From an uncultured Clostridia bacterium (GTDB lineage: Bacteria > Bacillota > Clostridia > Christensenellales > Borkfalkiaceae), in NCBI GenBank assembly GCA_947630775.1, contig CANRIY010000054.1:1-10335 (forward strand): a stretch of DNA of 10,335 nucleotides, given 5' to 3'. Both the position numbers and the translations under genes were made by a program. Below, one piece after another: positions 1 through 7,500 of the stretch. The notes under the pieces were generated by a model, which saw nothing but the letters and a program-made list of their open reading frames with translations, was not told the origin of the DNA and did not search any database. Each line of letters starts with the position of its first letter. Positions within the stretch are counted from its first letter, which is position 1.

Positions 1-425
1 CCCGTTGATTCCCCCGATTCGTATAAGCTCATCGGGCGCATCGTGAGCCAGGAAAAGCGTCCCGTCCCGGAATGGGTGATTTCCTTTGTATCGGGAGGCA
101 CGGCAGAGCCCGTAAGAATAAACTGACCAAACTCTCCGCGATGATCGACTTCATATCTTACGGCATCCCACAATTTAGGGGCAATTTGCCACTCATCGAT
201 GAGTCTCGGCACTGCCCCCTTTAATAACCTCTGCGGATCGATCTCGGACATCGTGATATTTTGGTTCTTATTTTTCGGGTCGTTCATATACAAAAAGCTT
301 TTTGCGATTTGCTCGGCGGTCGTCGTTTTCCCGCACCACTTCGGTCCTTCAATCAAAACCGCGCCTTTTCCCTCTAATTTTCTTTGCAAGATACTGTCTG
401 CAATGCGTTTTTTGTATTCTTTCAT
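1..425 (-). CDS. AAA_14/DUF4143-family P-loop ATPase, partial (C-terminus beyond left edge)
   Basis: The reverse strand from the ATG at 425 stays open to base 1 (141 codons plus two bases), so the 3' end is missing. Visible in order: basic N-terminus MKEYKKRIADSIL; P-loop GPKWCGKT at residues 27-34; Walker B-like RLIDEW at 74-79; sensor-like FILTGSA at 102-108; HSGTGRF at 118-124 with a candidate arginine finger; and MRPMSLYESGES at 129-140. This order (GP+-CGKT, IDE-Q, LTGS, GTGR, PMSLYESG) is the hallmark of the AAA_14 ATPases that usually carry a C-terminal DUF4143 domain. Full members are about 400 aa, so roughly one third is here. Their role is poorly known; many occur as stand-alone accessory genes. 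The start is supported by a GAGG at 436-439, ten bases upstream, and by a consensus promoter at 458-486. It is transcribed separately from the defence operon, with a terminator between them, so a functional link is unproven. Confidence 0.85.
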   Translation of the reverse strand, partial: MKEYKKRIADSILQRKLEGKGAVLIEGPKWCGKTTTAEQIAKSFLYMNDPKNKNQNITMSEIDPQRLLKGAVPRLIDEWQIAPKLWDAVRYEVDHRGEFGQFILTGSAVPPDTKEITHSGTGRFSWLTMRPMSLYESGEST

Positions 426-435
426 CCCAAAACTG

Positions 436-439
436 CCTC
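436..439 (-). promoter_or_regulatory. Ribosome binding site of the AAA_14 ATPase gene
   Basis: The reverse strand reads GAGG ten bases before the ATG at 425. It is weaker than the GGAGG sites of the defence operon, but it is the only Shine-Dalgarno-like element near this start. Confidence 0.5.
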
Positions 440-457
440 ACTTGATTTCTTAACTCG

Positions 458-486
458 ATTATACCATACAATCAGTCATAAATCAA
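458..486 (-). promoter_or_regulatory. Sigma-A promoter with extended -10, driving the AAA_14 ATPase gene
   Basis: On the reverse strand TTGATT (486-481) is followed after exactly 17 bases by a perfect TATAAT (463-458). TGG precedes the -10, giving the extended TGn motif. Transcription should begin near 450, leaving a leader of about 25 nt before the ATG at 425. The ATPase gene is therefore an independent unit and not the last gene of the defence operon. Confidence 0.85.
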
Positions 487-489
487 TAG

Positions 490-560
490 TTTTCCGATAA
501 TCAGCGAAAAATTTTTCCGACGATTGGCAGAAAATTAAACCGATTTTTGGCGAAATTATT
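490..560. repeat. Three imperfect direct repeats, 23-24 bp period, upstream of the ATPase promoter
   Basis: Units start at about 490, 513 and 537 on the + strand and share a pattern of CCGA, a short AT stretch, GGC or AGC, then a GAAA-type run. Examples are TTTTCCGATAATCAGCG, TTTTCCGACGATTGGCAG and AAACCGATTTTTGGCG. They are contiguous and lie just upstream of the -35 at 481-486. Spacing close to two helical turns and position suggest regulator binding sites or an UP-like element (inference). Unit identity is moderate, there are no spacers, and the tract is AT-rich, so chance similarity cannot be excluded. Confidence 0.45.
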
Positions 561-563
561 CGA

Positions 564-599
564 CCGTTCTGTTACGACTATATATGCTTAACAGAGCGG
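564..599. repeat. Inverted repeat, 11-bp arms, 14-bp AT-rich centre
   Basis: CCGTTCTGTTA (564-574) faces TAACAGAGCGG (589-599). Ten of eleven positions are complementary and the odd one is a T-G pair. The centre contains CTATATATG. No T-run follows on either strand, so it does not look like an intrinsic terminator. It lies between the operon terminator and the ATPase promoter, which fits an operator or other protein-binding palindrome. Function is unknown. Confidence 0.5.
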
Positions 600-604
600 C
601 TCAT

Positions 605-645
605 AAAGAAAAAACGAAGCAAAACACTTGATTTTGCCTCGTTTT
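605..645 (-). terminator. Rho-independent terminator closing the minus-strand defence operon
   Basis: On the reverse strand AAAACGAGGCAAAA (645-632) pairs over 14 positions with TTTTGCTTCGTTTT (624-611), with one G-T wobble and a 7-nt loop. It is followed by a T-rich tract (TTTTTTCTTT, 614-605). Read on the + strand the wobble becomes an A-C mismatch and the T-tract is poor, so minus is the favoured direction. It lies about 34 nt after the SpoIIID-like mini-ORF and separates the operon from the ATPase gene. Confidence 0.8.
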
Positions 646-678
646 GGTCGTTTTATTCTACCACCCACACAAACCGTT

Positions 679-810
679 CTACAATGTTACCTCTGTATGC
701 ACGGTGGATTTGCTTGCGCCGAGCGCGTCGGCACACGTGCGCACCGTACAACCCGTTGCGACGATATATTCTCCGTTGCGCTTTGCGCGCTCCTCAATCT
801 CCTTCCACAC
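679..810 (-). CDS. SpoIIID-like helix-turn-helix mini-ORF (43 codons), possibly a truncated remnant
   Basis: A GTG at 810 opens a 43-codon frame ending in TAG at 679-681. Residues 6-42 (EERAKRNGEYIVATG, then CTVRTCADALGASKS, then TVHTEVT) align without gaps to the N-terminal half of SpoIIID. The shared landmarks are EER, EYI, TVR, the alanine and glycine of the turn, and the recognition helix SKSTVH. SpoIIID is a sporulation DNA-binding regulator of roughly 80-95 aa that also needs a basic C-terminal tail. Here translation stops just after the HTH, so that tail is absent. A run of G-rich Shine-Dalgarno-like sequence (AAAGGGGG) sits about 7 nt upstream, and a terminator follows. In another frame, codons reading VERFVWVVE continue to a TAA at 653-655, hinting at a frameshifted C-terminus. 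It could be a decayed spoIIID paralogue or a genuine small HTH protein. Confidence 0.5.
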   Translation of the reverse strand: MWKEIEERAKRNGEYIVATGCTVRTCADALGASKSTVHTEVTL

Positions 811-822
811 AAAACCGCCCCC

Positions 823-854
823 TTTCGACAAGATATTCTATACCTATGTCGAAA
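823..854. promoter_or_regulatory. Perfect 8-bp inverted repeat around the 5' leader of the SpoIIID-like ORF
   Basis: TTTCGACA (823-830) and TGTCGAAA (847-854) are perfect complements around a 16-base AT-rich centre. On the reverse strand the distal arm runs into the AAAGGGGG ribosome binding site of the ORF starting at 810, and the centre contains TATAGAAT, which resembles a -10 box. It could be an operator over a promoter or an RNA hairpin limiting access to the ribosome binding site. Apart from this, the stretch 811-929 shows no gene. Confidence 0.4.
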
Positions 855-929
855 AACAGCGGTATATGTGCCCTTTCGCTCATCTATGAGCCATGGCCGC
901 CGAAATCACACACCCACAGCGGGAAAGCT

Positions 930-1079
930 CTATACCAAATGCTCTCGCACAAACTTCTCATATTGCCAATCGGGACCGTCGGACAGAAGTTCCAAAAGTG
1001 TATCTTGAAGCTTTCCCTTTCCCAATTTGCGAATATAATCGATGAGTTCCGCCGCGGTGCGGCGAGCGCTATGAGAAAT
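930..1079 (-). pseudogene. Out-of-frame C-terminal extension of the NERD-helicase (49 codons)
   Basis: Past the helicase TAG (1071-1069), the reading frame one base further along is open through to a TAG at 932-930. It encodes a protein-like tail: ISHSARRTAAELIDYIRK, LGKGKLQDTLLELLSD, GPDWQYEKFVREHLV. It has no start codon with a ribosome binding site and is closed upstream by a TAA within the helicase gene, so it is not an independent gene. Removing one A from the AAAA tract (reverse strand, 1082-1079) would join it in frame to the helicase and give a C-terminus about 46 residues longer. It is best read as the original helicase C-terminus cut off by a one-base insertion, a sequencing or assembly error, or less likely a programmed +1 shift. 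Confidence 0.6.
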
Positions 1080-2748
1080 TTTCGCGGCTGATGCCTTGAA
1101 TGATCTTTATGCGCAATTTTTCGGCACTGTCCTTTCCGGAAAGGATATAGAGCATGGTGCGTGCGCGGGAAAGCAACGTGTACAGCATAATATTTTTTTC
1201 GCCGTTAAAATAATTTTCCACGTCGGTGGCGATCACGATTTTGGAATCGAGCCCCTTGAAGGACTGGATCGTTGCCATACACAGTTTCCCCGCATCGCGG
1301 TCCCCCGTAAACTTGACGAGATCCGCTCGGTAGTTCCCTCGATAGCGGTTGAGAACAGATCTCTCCAATGTATACGGCGAAATGACTGTGATCTCGTCCA
1401 TGCCGATGCCCGCCTGCAGAAGCTTGCCGATCAAGCCGTCGAAAACCTCATCCATGGTTTCTTCACTGTATTCAAGAATTTCGACCTGCTCCCCGTCGAC
1501 CATTGCCTTTCCCGGTTCGATCCCCGAGCTGTACTTATTGAACTTTGCGATCGGCGCGGTGTTCCTGCAATTCTTTGTCAGCTTAAAGTACACGGGGTAA
1601 TACCTTTTCAGCGCATCCAGCGATTTTTGTAATTTTCCCCCGCCGAAGAGGTTTTGGTTGGTATCGTAAAAGAACATCCATTTCCCGTTGTACAGTCCCT
1701 TTTTGAGCAACTTCTCAAAGATCGGGAAATAAGCCGTATTCAACAGGTCCTGCCCCTCGTCCAGAATCAAAACGTCGAACGGGGCGACCTGATTGGCGGA
1801 AAGGACCCGAAGAAACTTTTCGGGAAGTACCTTGCCGAAATAATTGGAGTCGCTCATTTTGGCGAAATCGAGCACAACATACTGGGAGATCAATCCGTGG
1901 AAATGGACGATTTCGATCCTCTCGTCCTGTGTCAGGCCCGACAGATACTTTGCGAGCAACTTATTATAGGTCAAAAACAACACGCGCTTGCCCTGCGCGG
2001 CGCAGCGGCGGGCAAACTCCATGGCGACGAGGGTCTTCCCGCTCCCCGCGGGACCGTTGATGAGAATTTTATCGTTCTCTTCGAGAGCGTTCAGGACCGA
2101 AGTCTGCTCTTCCGTCAGGCGCACGAGCTGTTCGTCGATGGAATTTACCACACAGCCAAGCGACGGGACAAAATGGAGATCGTCCCTGATCGCCGTCTTG
2201 ATCTCTTCGATCTCGTCCTCTTTCAGATAGGCGTAGCGCGCCCTGTGTTTGGAGTCCCAATAATTGTGGCACGCTTCGATATAGTCTCCGAACCGCATGG
2301 AGGAGCTGTAATCGAAGATGATCTCGGGTCTTACGGATACGCCCCGATACTCAAACGTAATATCGGTAAATACAACGCCGTTCGCGAAGGATACCTTATT
2401 CAGCCACGGAATCTGATCGGTGAGCGCCTTCTTCAGCGCATACATCGCGCCCGCTGCCTGTTCGAAGGGACCTTCGTTTTTATAATCGATCTTTCCGTGT
2501 CTGTTTTCAAAGCCCCATACGCCGTTTTCGCAGAAAGCCCTTCCGCCCTTCACTTCGAGGCAGAGGATCCCGTTCCGCGTCACGACGATGAAGTCCGACT
2601 CCGTATTCGATTTTTCCTCATGCTCCGACAGGCCGACGGAATGAAACGCATAGCCGTCCGCATTGCACTCTTTCAACCATTGAAAGACTTTCTTTTCCGC
2701 ATTGCTCTTATACTCGGGACCGATCGTCGCAGGGATCAATTTCAACAC
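1069..2748 (-). CDS. NERD nuclease-domain / SF1 (UvrD-like) helicase fusion
   Basis: Numbered from the GTG at 2748 (559 aa). The N-terminal 110 or so residues match the NERD (nuclease-related) domain. They have an early glutamate (E18), then D52, then E65-V-K67 in a GILCLEVKGG strand, forming a D-(E-x-K) arrangement as in restriction-like nucleases, and a GPFEQ motif with Q97. The helicase part has a Q-motif-like RLTEEQT, Walker A GPAGSGKT (232-239), Walker B LILDEGQD (DEGQD 330-334), motif III FFYDTNQN, NCRNT (393-397), ATIQSFKG (492-499) and LLSRARTMLYI (525-535), a complete SF1A set. Expected role: ATP-driven DNA translocation with DNA cleavage. It is the last large gene of the operon and overlaps the drmB stop. 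A TTG at 2760 would add four residues but would place the best ribosome binding site inside the gene; a TTG at 2745 is also possible. The C-terminus appears shortened by a frameshift (930-1079). Domain calls are secure; the defence role is inferred from context. Confidence 0.87.
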   Translation of the reverse strand: MLKLIPATIGPEYKSNAEKKVFQWLKECNADGYAFHSVGLSEHEEKSNTESDFIVVTRNGILCLEVKGGRAFCENGVWGFENRHGKIDYKNEGPFEQAAGAMYALKKALTDQIPWLNKVSFANGVVFTDITFEYRGVSVRPEIIFDYSSSMRFGDYIEACHNYWDSKHRARYAYLKEDEIEEIKTAIRDDLHFVPSLGCVVNSIDEQLVRLTEEQTSVLNALEENDKILINGPAGSGKTLVAMEFARRCAAQGKRVLFLTYNKLLAKYLSGLTQDERIEIVHFHGLISQYVVLDFAKMSDSNYFGKVLPEKFLRVLSANQVAPFDVLILDEGQDLLNTAYFPIFEKLLKKGLYNGKWMFFYDTNQNLFGGGKLQKSLDALKRYYPVYFKLTKNCRNTAPIAKFNKYSSGIEPGKAMVDGEQVEILEYSEETMDEVFDGLIGKLLQAGIGMDEITVISPYTLERSVLNRYRGNYRADLVKFTGDRDAGKLCMATIQSFKGLDSKIVIATDVENYFNGEKNIMLYTLLSRARTMLYILSGKDSAEKLRIKIIQGISRENFS

Positions 2749-4517
2749 AGCGGCCTCCAATTCATCAAGCCGAGCGCTTCATCGTCCGGCCTGCCGACGA
2801 CAGAACAGCGGTCCAGCAAGGCATTTCTGAACTCGCAGGACGTTTCGGGCAACAGCGTACACGCAAAACATGCCGCATAATTCAAAGACATGAACCCCTG
2901 TTCTTTGGAACTGAAGCATACGGGATCGGAACTGCACCACTTCGCCCGTTCGAGCATGGACCGTAAGAGACGATCGAAATTGCACGGTTTTGCCTGCTCC
3001 GTCAATCCCCCCAGACTGCCGTCCGAATCGGACGTCGAAGTATAGATCAGAATGCCCGCCATCTCCTTTGCGGCGCCCTGATAGGTAGAATAGATCCTCT
3101 CCTTGATGGAAGCGGCGGAATAGCCGCACATGTTCGACAGTTCGCGGATAAAGAGGTGCGAAAAGGTATGCAGAAAAACGTACTGCGGGGAAAATCTCTC
3201 ATTGATAAAGAGGGAATCCTCCAAGCGCTGTCCCATTTCCCCGTAATACTTTTCGTATTTCTTTGCCCACTTGGCGAGGATCTTCTGATTGAACTTGAGA
3301 AAGATCCCCTCTCCCTTTTGCTCGATCCCGGGAAGCCATTCCTTCTGCGTTTTCGAGATCGGCGCAAGGTTGGGATCATTGACGCCGTAATTGGACGTAA
3401 GCCTCGAAAATCCGACCATCGCCGTAATTTCCGTCAACCTTTCAACGGCGATGACCCTTTCGATGATATGGGAAAGAGCCTCGGGCACATCCTCGTCGCA
3501 GGTGGCAAAATCGTCCGATTCCATCCCGCCGCCGCCCGAAAGAATGGCGCCGTACTCATCTTCCATGATCTCCTGCATGGATCCCTTGTCCCCGCTGCAA
3601 TCGATCAGTTTCTCCAGCACGCCGCGGATATCGGCGCTGTCCATATGCGGAAATTTGGATCTTACAAGCTCTACGATCAGCTTTTTATTGCTCTCGTCGA
3701 GCTTCATGACCCCGAGATACTTCGAGAGTTCCTTGGCGACTTTGGAGCTCCACGGCGGGATCGTCAACGCACTGACGGTACAGGGGAAGTATACGCTGCT
3801 CTCGTTGCGGATGCGCATCTGCATGAACCTCTTCTCCTCGCCCGCGCGGCACTCCACTCTGTCGCCCAGCCACGGTCTTTGTCCCGTGCAAGGGTATTTC
3901 GAAAATGCCGTTCTGGAACTGATCCCCTTCATGGAGCGGCGCGTGCCGCAGGAAGTGCATTCGAGGTACAAACTGTCCATATCCGTTTTATTGCCGACAT
4001 AGTACATGCGGAAGGACGGATTCTCGCAATTACACGTTTTTCCCTGCGCTTCGTGCACCCACCAGTGATAGGGAAGATCCTCGATGTGGCCGTTGGGACA
4101 GACGAGGACGAATCTCGAAGGCAACAGAAAGGATTTCCCCTTACATGTTTGGCTGTAACATTTGAATTTGCCACGGTCGAAGTTTTTCTTCGACGCTTTC
4201 TGCAAGGAGCGGCAATGCGGACAATACAGCCATTTCGGGAAGATCTCCGCGGGGATGTCCGGACGGTCCTTCTGCCAGACAAACTCCTTGACGGAGGTCT
4301 TGGGCTTTACAAAATATTGAACGCCGAGAAGGCTTTCCAGACTTGCGTTGTGGATCCTGAAAGCATCCTCCCGCCACCAGTCCCAATCGTCGAGCCCGCG
4401 GATCATCACGGTATGATCGATAAAATCGACCATAGATCCGATGCCGAACGTCGTGATCGCCTGGCTCTGCCGTACTTTCCCCACGACGGTTTTTTCATTT
4501 TTTCCGCCCAGTTTCAT
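2742..4517 (-). CDS. drmB: DrmB, DUF1998-domain subunit of a DISARM-type system
   Basis: This 591-aa protein starts VVGKVRQSQAITTFGIGSMV, the characteristic opening of DrmB. A cysteine-rich region follows with pairs at C99/C102, C120/C125, C140 with H144, C162/C164 and C187/C190, suggesting structural zinc sites. The C-terminal third is a clear DUF1998 domain: LHTFSHLFIREL (449-460), CGYSAASIKERIY, GILIYTSTSDSDGSLGGL (488-505), then C528, C534, NYAAC-FAC (550/553) and ETSC (561). In DISARM, DrmB is the partner of the helicase DrmA and is needed for stable complex formation and DNA binding. The order drmA then drmB, with 9 nt between them, matches known systems. The start ATG at 4517 has AGGAG at a suitable distance. 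Length is typical of the family. An acidic, glycine-rich stretch around 327-345 (ILSGGGGMESDD) may be a flexible linker. Confidence 0.93.
   Translation of the reverse strand: MKLGGKNEKTVVGKVRQSQAITTFGIGSMVDFIDHTVMIRGLDDWDWWREDAFRIHNASLESLLGVQYFVKPKTSVKEFVWQKDRPDIPAEIFPKWLYCPHCRSLQKASKKNFDRGKFKCYSQTCKGKSFLLPSRFVLVCPNGHIEDLPYHWWVHEAQGKTCNCENPSFRMYYVGNKTDMDSLYLECTSCGTRRSMKGISSRTAFSKYPCTGQRPWLGDRVECRAGEEKRFMQMRIRNESSVYFPCTVSALTIPPWSSKVAKELSKYLGVMKLDESNKKLIVELVRSKFPHMDSADIRGVLEKLIDCSGDKGSMQEIMEDEYGAILSGGGGMESDDFATCDEDVPEALSHIIERVIAVERLTEITAMVGFSRLTSNYGVNDPNLAPISKTQKEWLPGIEQKGEGIFLKFNQKILAKWAKKYEKYYGEMGQRLEDSLFINERFSPQYVFLHTFSHLFIRELSNMCGYSAASIKERIYSTYQGAAKEMAGILIYTSTSDSDGSLGGLTEQAKPCNFDRLLRSMLERAKWCSSDPVCFSSKEQGFMSLNYAACFACTLLPETSCEFRNALLDRCSVVGRPDDEALGLMNWRPLC
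2754..2758 (-). promoter_or_regulatory. Ribosome binding site deciding the NERD-helicase start
   Basis: The reverse strand has GGAGG at 2758-2754, within the last codons of drmB. It is 5 nt from a GTG at 2748 and 8 nt from a TTG at 2745. The TTG shares the four bases TTGA with the drmB stop. The site favours initiation at 2748 or 2745 over the TTG at 2760, whose own codon overlaps it. Confidence 0.7.
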
Positions 4518-4523
4518 CTGCGT

Positions 4524-4528
4524 CTCCT
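4524..4528 (-). promoter_or_regulatory. drmB ribosome binding site overlapping the drmA stop codon
   Basis: The reverse strand reads TTTTTAGGAGACGCAGATG. The drmA stop TAG (4529-4527) shares bases with the AGGAG (4528-4524) of drmB, 6 nt before its ATG. Ribosomes ending on drmA finish on the drmB initiation site, which favours coupled, balanced synthesis of the two subunits. Confidence 0.8.
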
Positions 4529-7500
4529 AAAAATCGATATAGATGTTGCAAGTATTTTCCACGTTTCTTACGGAATTCAGAACGGGCAATTCGTCGGGGT
4601 CCTCTTCCGCCGACACCAGGAGGGAGAGATACTGCGCGGCGGATCTGCCCTTGAGCTTGTTGTTATAGACGAGCTGCTGTTCCGCGGCGTCGCTCCAGAT
4701 CTGAATGACATGGTCCAGATAGTTTTCGGCGTCATCCGAGGCGTCGGGCTGAATGGCGCGGATCCTTTCAAGGAGATACCGACAGATCTCCCGTACCGTA
4801 CGGTCATTTTCCGAAAATTTGCTTGCCCCGTCGTTCTGCTCCATCCCCGGGACCAGATGGCGCACGAGCGCGATAAACACGGAGTGAAGCCCCTTTTCGA
4901 TGCTCCTGTGGGAGAAGGGCGTCACGCTGGTGGGTTCGACGTACCGATACAAACAGCTGTGATATTGGGAAAACCTTTCGTAATAAGACCTGTCCCGCGA
5001 GCGGAAGGCATTGTAGAGGCAGAATACGAGACCCGGGTTGGCACGCCCGACACGGCTGGTCGCCTGAATGTAGTCGGAATTGCTCTTCGGCTGTCCGTAG
5101 ACGACCATCAGGCCCAAGCGGTTGATGTCCACGCCGACCGAGAACATATTCGAGGACAGAATGTATTTGTAGACCTGAGAATGGTTGCCGTCCTTTTCGT
5201 ATCTGTTCTTCAGCTCGTCAAGAATGTTCTTGATCTCGGTCGCATTTCTTCGGCTCGTCAGTTCGCCGTGGCGGATCCTGAACCCGTATCTGTATTTCTC
5301 CTTTTTCGGATCCTGCGGCGCCTCTCCGTTCTCCTCTTCTTCGTCCGGTTCCCGAAGGTCCAGTCTTTGGGACTCTGCGATGAATTTCCCGTTCAACAGG
5401 GAGGATATGTACGCGTGCATCCTCTCTTTTACGATCGTAGACGCCGTACCCAGATCCTTGATCGCGTTGAAGTACCCGATGATCGTATAATATTGGTCCA
5501 CGACGTTCTCGTCGTATCCGGGATGGGCGGACAAGAAGTAATCCGCCACGCTGAGTACCGAATATGTCCTGATCATCAGATCCGCCATACTGCCGCCCTG
5601 TTCGGACAGCCCCACATAAAAGCGGCTCGGCCTTTCCTCTTTGGAGGCCTGCACGGCAAAGAAGGAATCCGTGCTGTTCAGTCCGCTCGGGGGGAACTGG
5701 AAGTGTTTTCTTCCGTACAATCCCGCGATCTGACAGGCGGCGTTTTTTACCGTCGCCGTCGACGCGATGATCTTCGGTCTTCTCCCCTTTTCGTCTTGGC
5801 AGAGCCGATCGATCGCCGATTCATACAGCCCCGTCAGCGTCCCGAGCGGGCCCGAGATCAGGTGCAATTCGTCCTGTATGATCAACTTCGGCTTGTTTGT
5901 GTCTATATTACAGCCGAAGAGCCGCCCCGCACGTTCTTCCCAAACGATCCGTGCGAACTTGTCCACCGTGCTGATCACGAGCGTGGGCGCCCTGTCGTAG
6001 ATGTCGTCGTCAACGATATAGACGGGCAATGTGCCGCAATCGCCGCAAACGATCTTCATGCCGTCGTCATCCATCCTGTAATTCGCCGCGGAGAGCGTTT
6101 TCCCGCAATAGGGGCATTTCGTGATCTGGACGGGCGTCGACAATTCGCAGAGCTGTTCCCCCGCCATCAGCTTTTCCAGCGCTTCCTGCGCTTCCTTCCG
6201 ATGATTGGGCGCACTCCCGCCGCCGATCCACAGGCCGATGGAGATCTCGTTGCCCCCCAAATGCTCTTGTTTGCGGATCTCCTCACACGCACAGATCAGG
6301 GCGGACGCCCTCTCGAACTGCTGGATGGTCAAGAGGCGCAGCGTATAGCGCATGAGGATCGTCGTGCCGTAAAAGGAGCGCTTTTCCGACAATCTCTCAT
6401 AGAAGACCGTAAAGGCGGATACCGCCAGATATGCCTCGGTTTTGCCGCCGCCCGTGGGGAACCACAGAAGGTCCACCGTGTCCCGATAGGCGCTGTCCTG
6501 CCCGACGAGATCGGGAACGATCATCAACAGATAAAACAGCTGGAAGGGATACCACCGCGGGTCCTCCTTCTTTTCCGCAAACTCCTCCGCCGACGCGATC
6601 TCACCGTTCATGAGCGCCATGCCCACCCTCTGGCGGTACATGGCACGGTTGCACAGCACGAAGCTTTTCCATGCGGTATCATCCGAGCGGAGGCAGTCAA
6701 CGCCCCCGCGCAACCGTTTGATGCATTCCGAGATATTTTTCAGGCAGTGCTCCACCGCTCTGCCGAACCGTCTGAATTCTTCCCTCTTTCCGTATTCCGA
6801 CTGCGCTTGTAGCCATACCCCGTATTTGCCGATAAACTTTGAAAGCCTTGCAAGGATCTCTTCCCTGTTTCCCGCGGAAAGATACCGCAAGGAAAACAGT
6901 TCCCGCTCCTCTTGTTCCACTTCGGGAGGTTTCATCTGCGCGGCTTCGCTCACGGGAATGAATTCGGAGCGGACCGATCTGCATTTCCCGTCTTCAACTT
7001 CGGAATTCGTCGCACAGCCGTGCCCTTGCGCATAGTTGCGGACATTGCGATACTGCATCGCCAAAATTTCGTCTTCAAGGTCGTAGACGGAAGAAAACAG
7101 CGGATCGAACGCCGTAAACTCCCCGTCGGGCGTTTCGAGCACGAGACTGCATTGAAACAGGGCGTTCTCGTTGAGGACGATGTCCCGCGACTGCGCATGT
7201 TTCTCGTTGGAAACGGAGAACGTGACCAGTCTCTCCTGCCCGGGCTTTCCCATCCGCTTGGTGGCATGGACCGAGATGCCGTACTCCTTCAACGCCTCGG
7301 CTTGATCGGAAGCATAAAAGATCCCTTCTGCCGAAAAGTCAAAATGCATTTTGATGCTGTGCGGTTCACGGGTGTAGAAATGGCAGTTCCTCGTCTTTCC
7401 CTCATCGCCGTACGCGCAGGCCTCTTCGGAATGGGTGTATGTGGCGAACGACAAAGTCGCCTCGACGGCGGTCGTACCGGCGCCGAGCATCACGCTGATC

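Noticed and set aside
199..453. An 84-codon + strand open frame near the left edge.
   Set aside because: It lies opposite the AAA_14 ATPase, whose P-loop and sensor motifs are unmistakable on the minus strand.
490..560. The repeats as a short CRISPR array.
   Set aside because: Units are contiguous with no unique spacers, diverge from each other, and no cas gene is present.
575..588. A second promoter with TATATA as -10 inside the inverted repeat.
   Set aside because: The only -35 at 17 bases on the minus strand is TTTATG, matching just three of six consensus positions, so I do not list it.
832..880. A possible sigma-E promoter (TATAGAAT with an upstream CATAT) for the SpoIIID-like ORF.
   Set aside because: The -10-like box matches about six of eight positions, but the upstream element is about 21 bases away, too far for a sigma-E -35. 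No sigma-A -35 is found at 17 bases either.
628..1091. Three overlapping + strand open frames of 81-135 codons in the region between the operon and the terminator.
   Set aside because: Their translations look like non-coding sequence (many H, C, R, S), and two opposite-strand segments here have clear protein character (the helicase tail and the SpoIIID-like HTH). The first also overlaps the terminator.
1654..2880. A 408-codon + strand open frame opposite the NERD-helicase.
   Set aside because: It is antisense to a gene with complete helicase motifs, shows no domain signature and crosses the drmB/NERD-helicase boundary.
3156..6812. A 1218-codon open frame on the + strand, antisense to drmA and drmB.
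   Set aside because: It spans two well-supported genes and their junction on the opposite strand. Its translation is rich in R, H, P and V without recognisable domains, as expected for the antisense of GC-rich codons.
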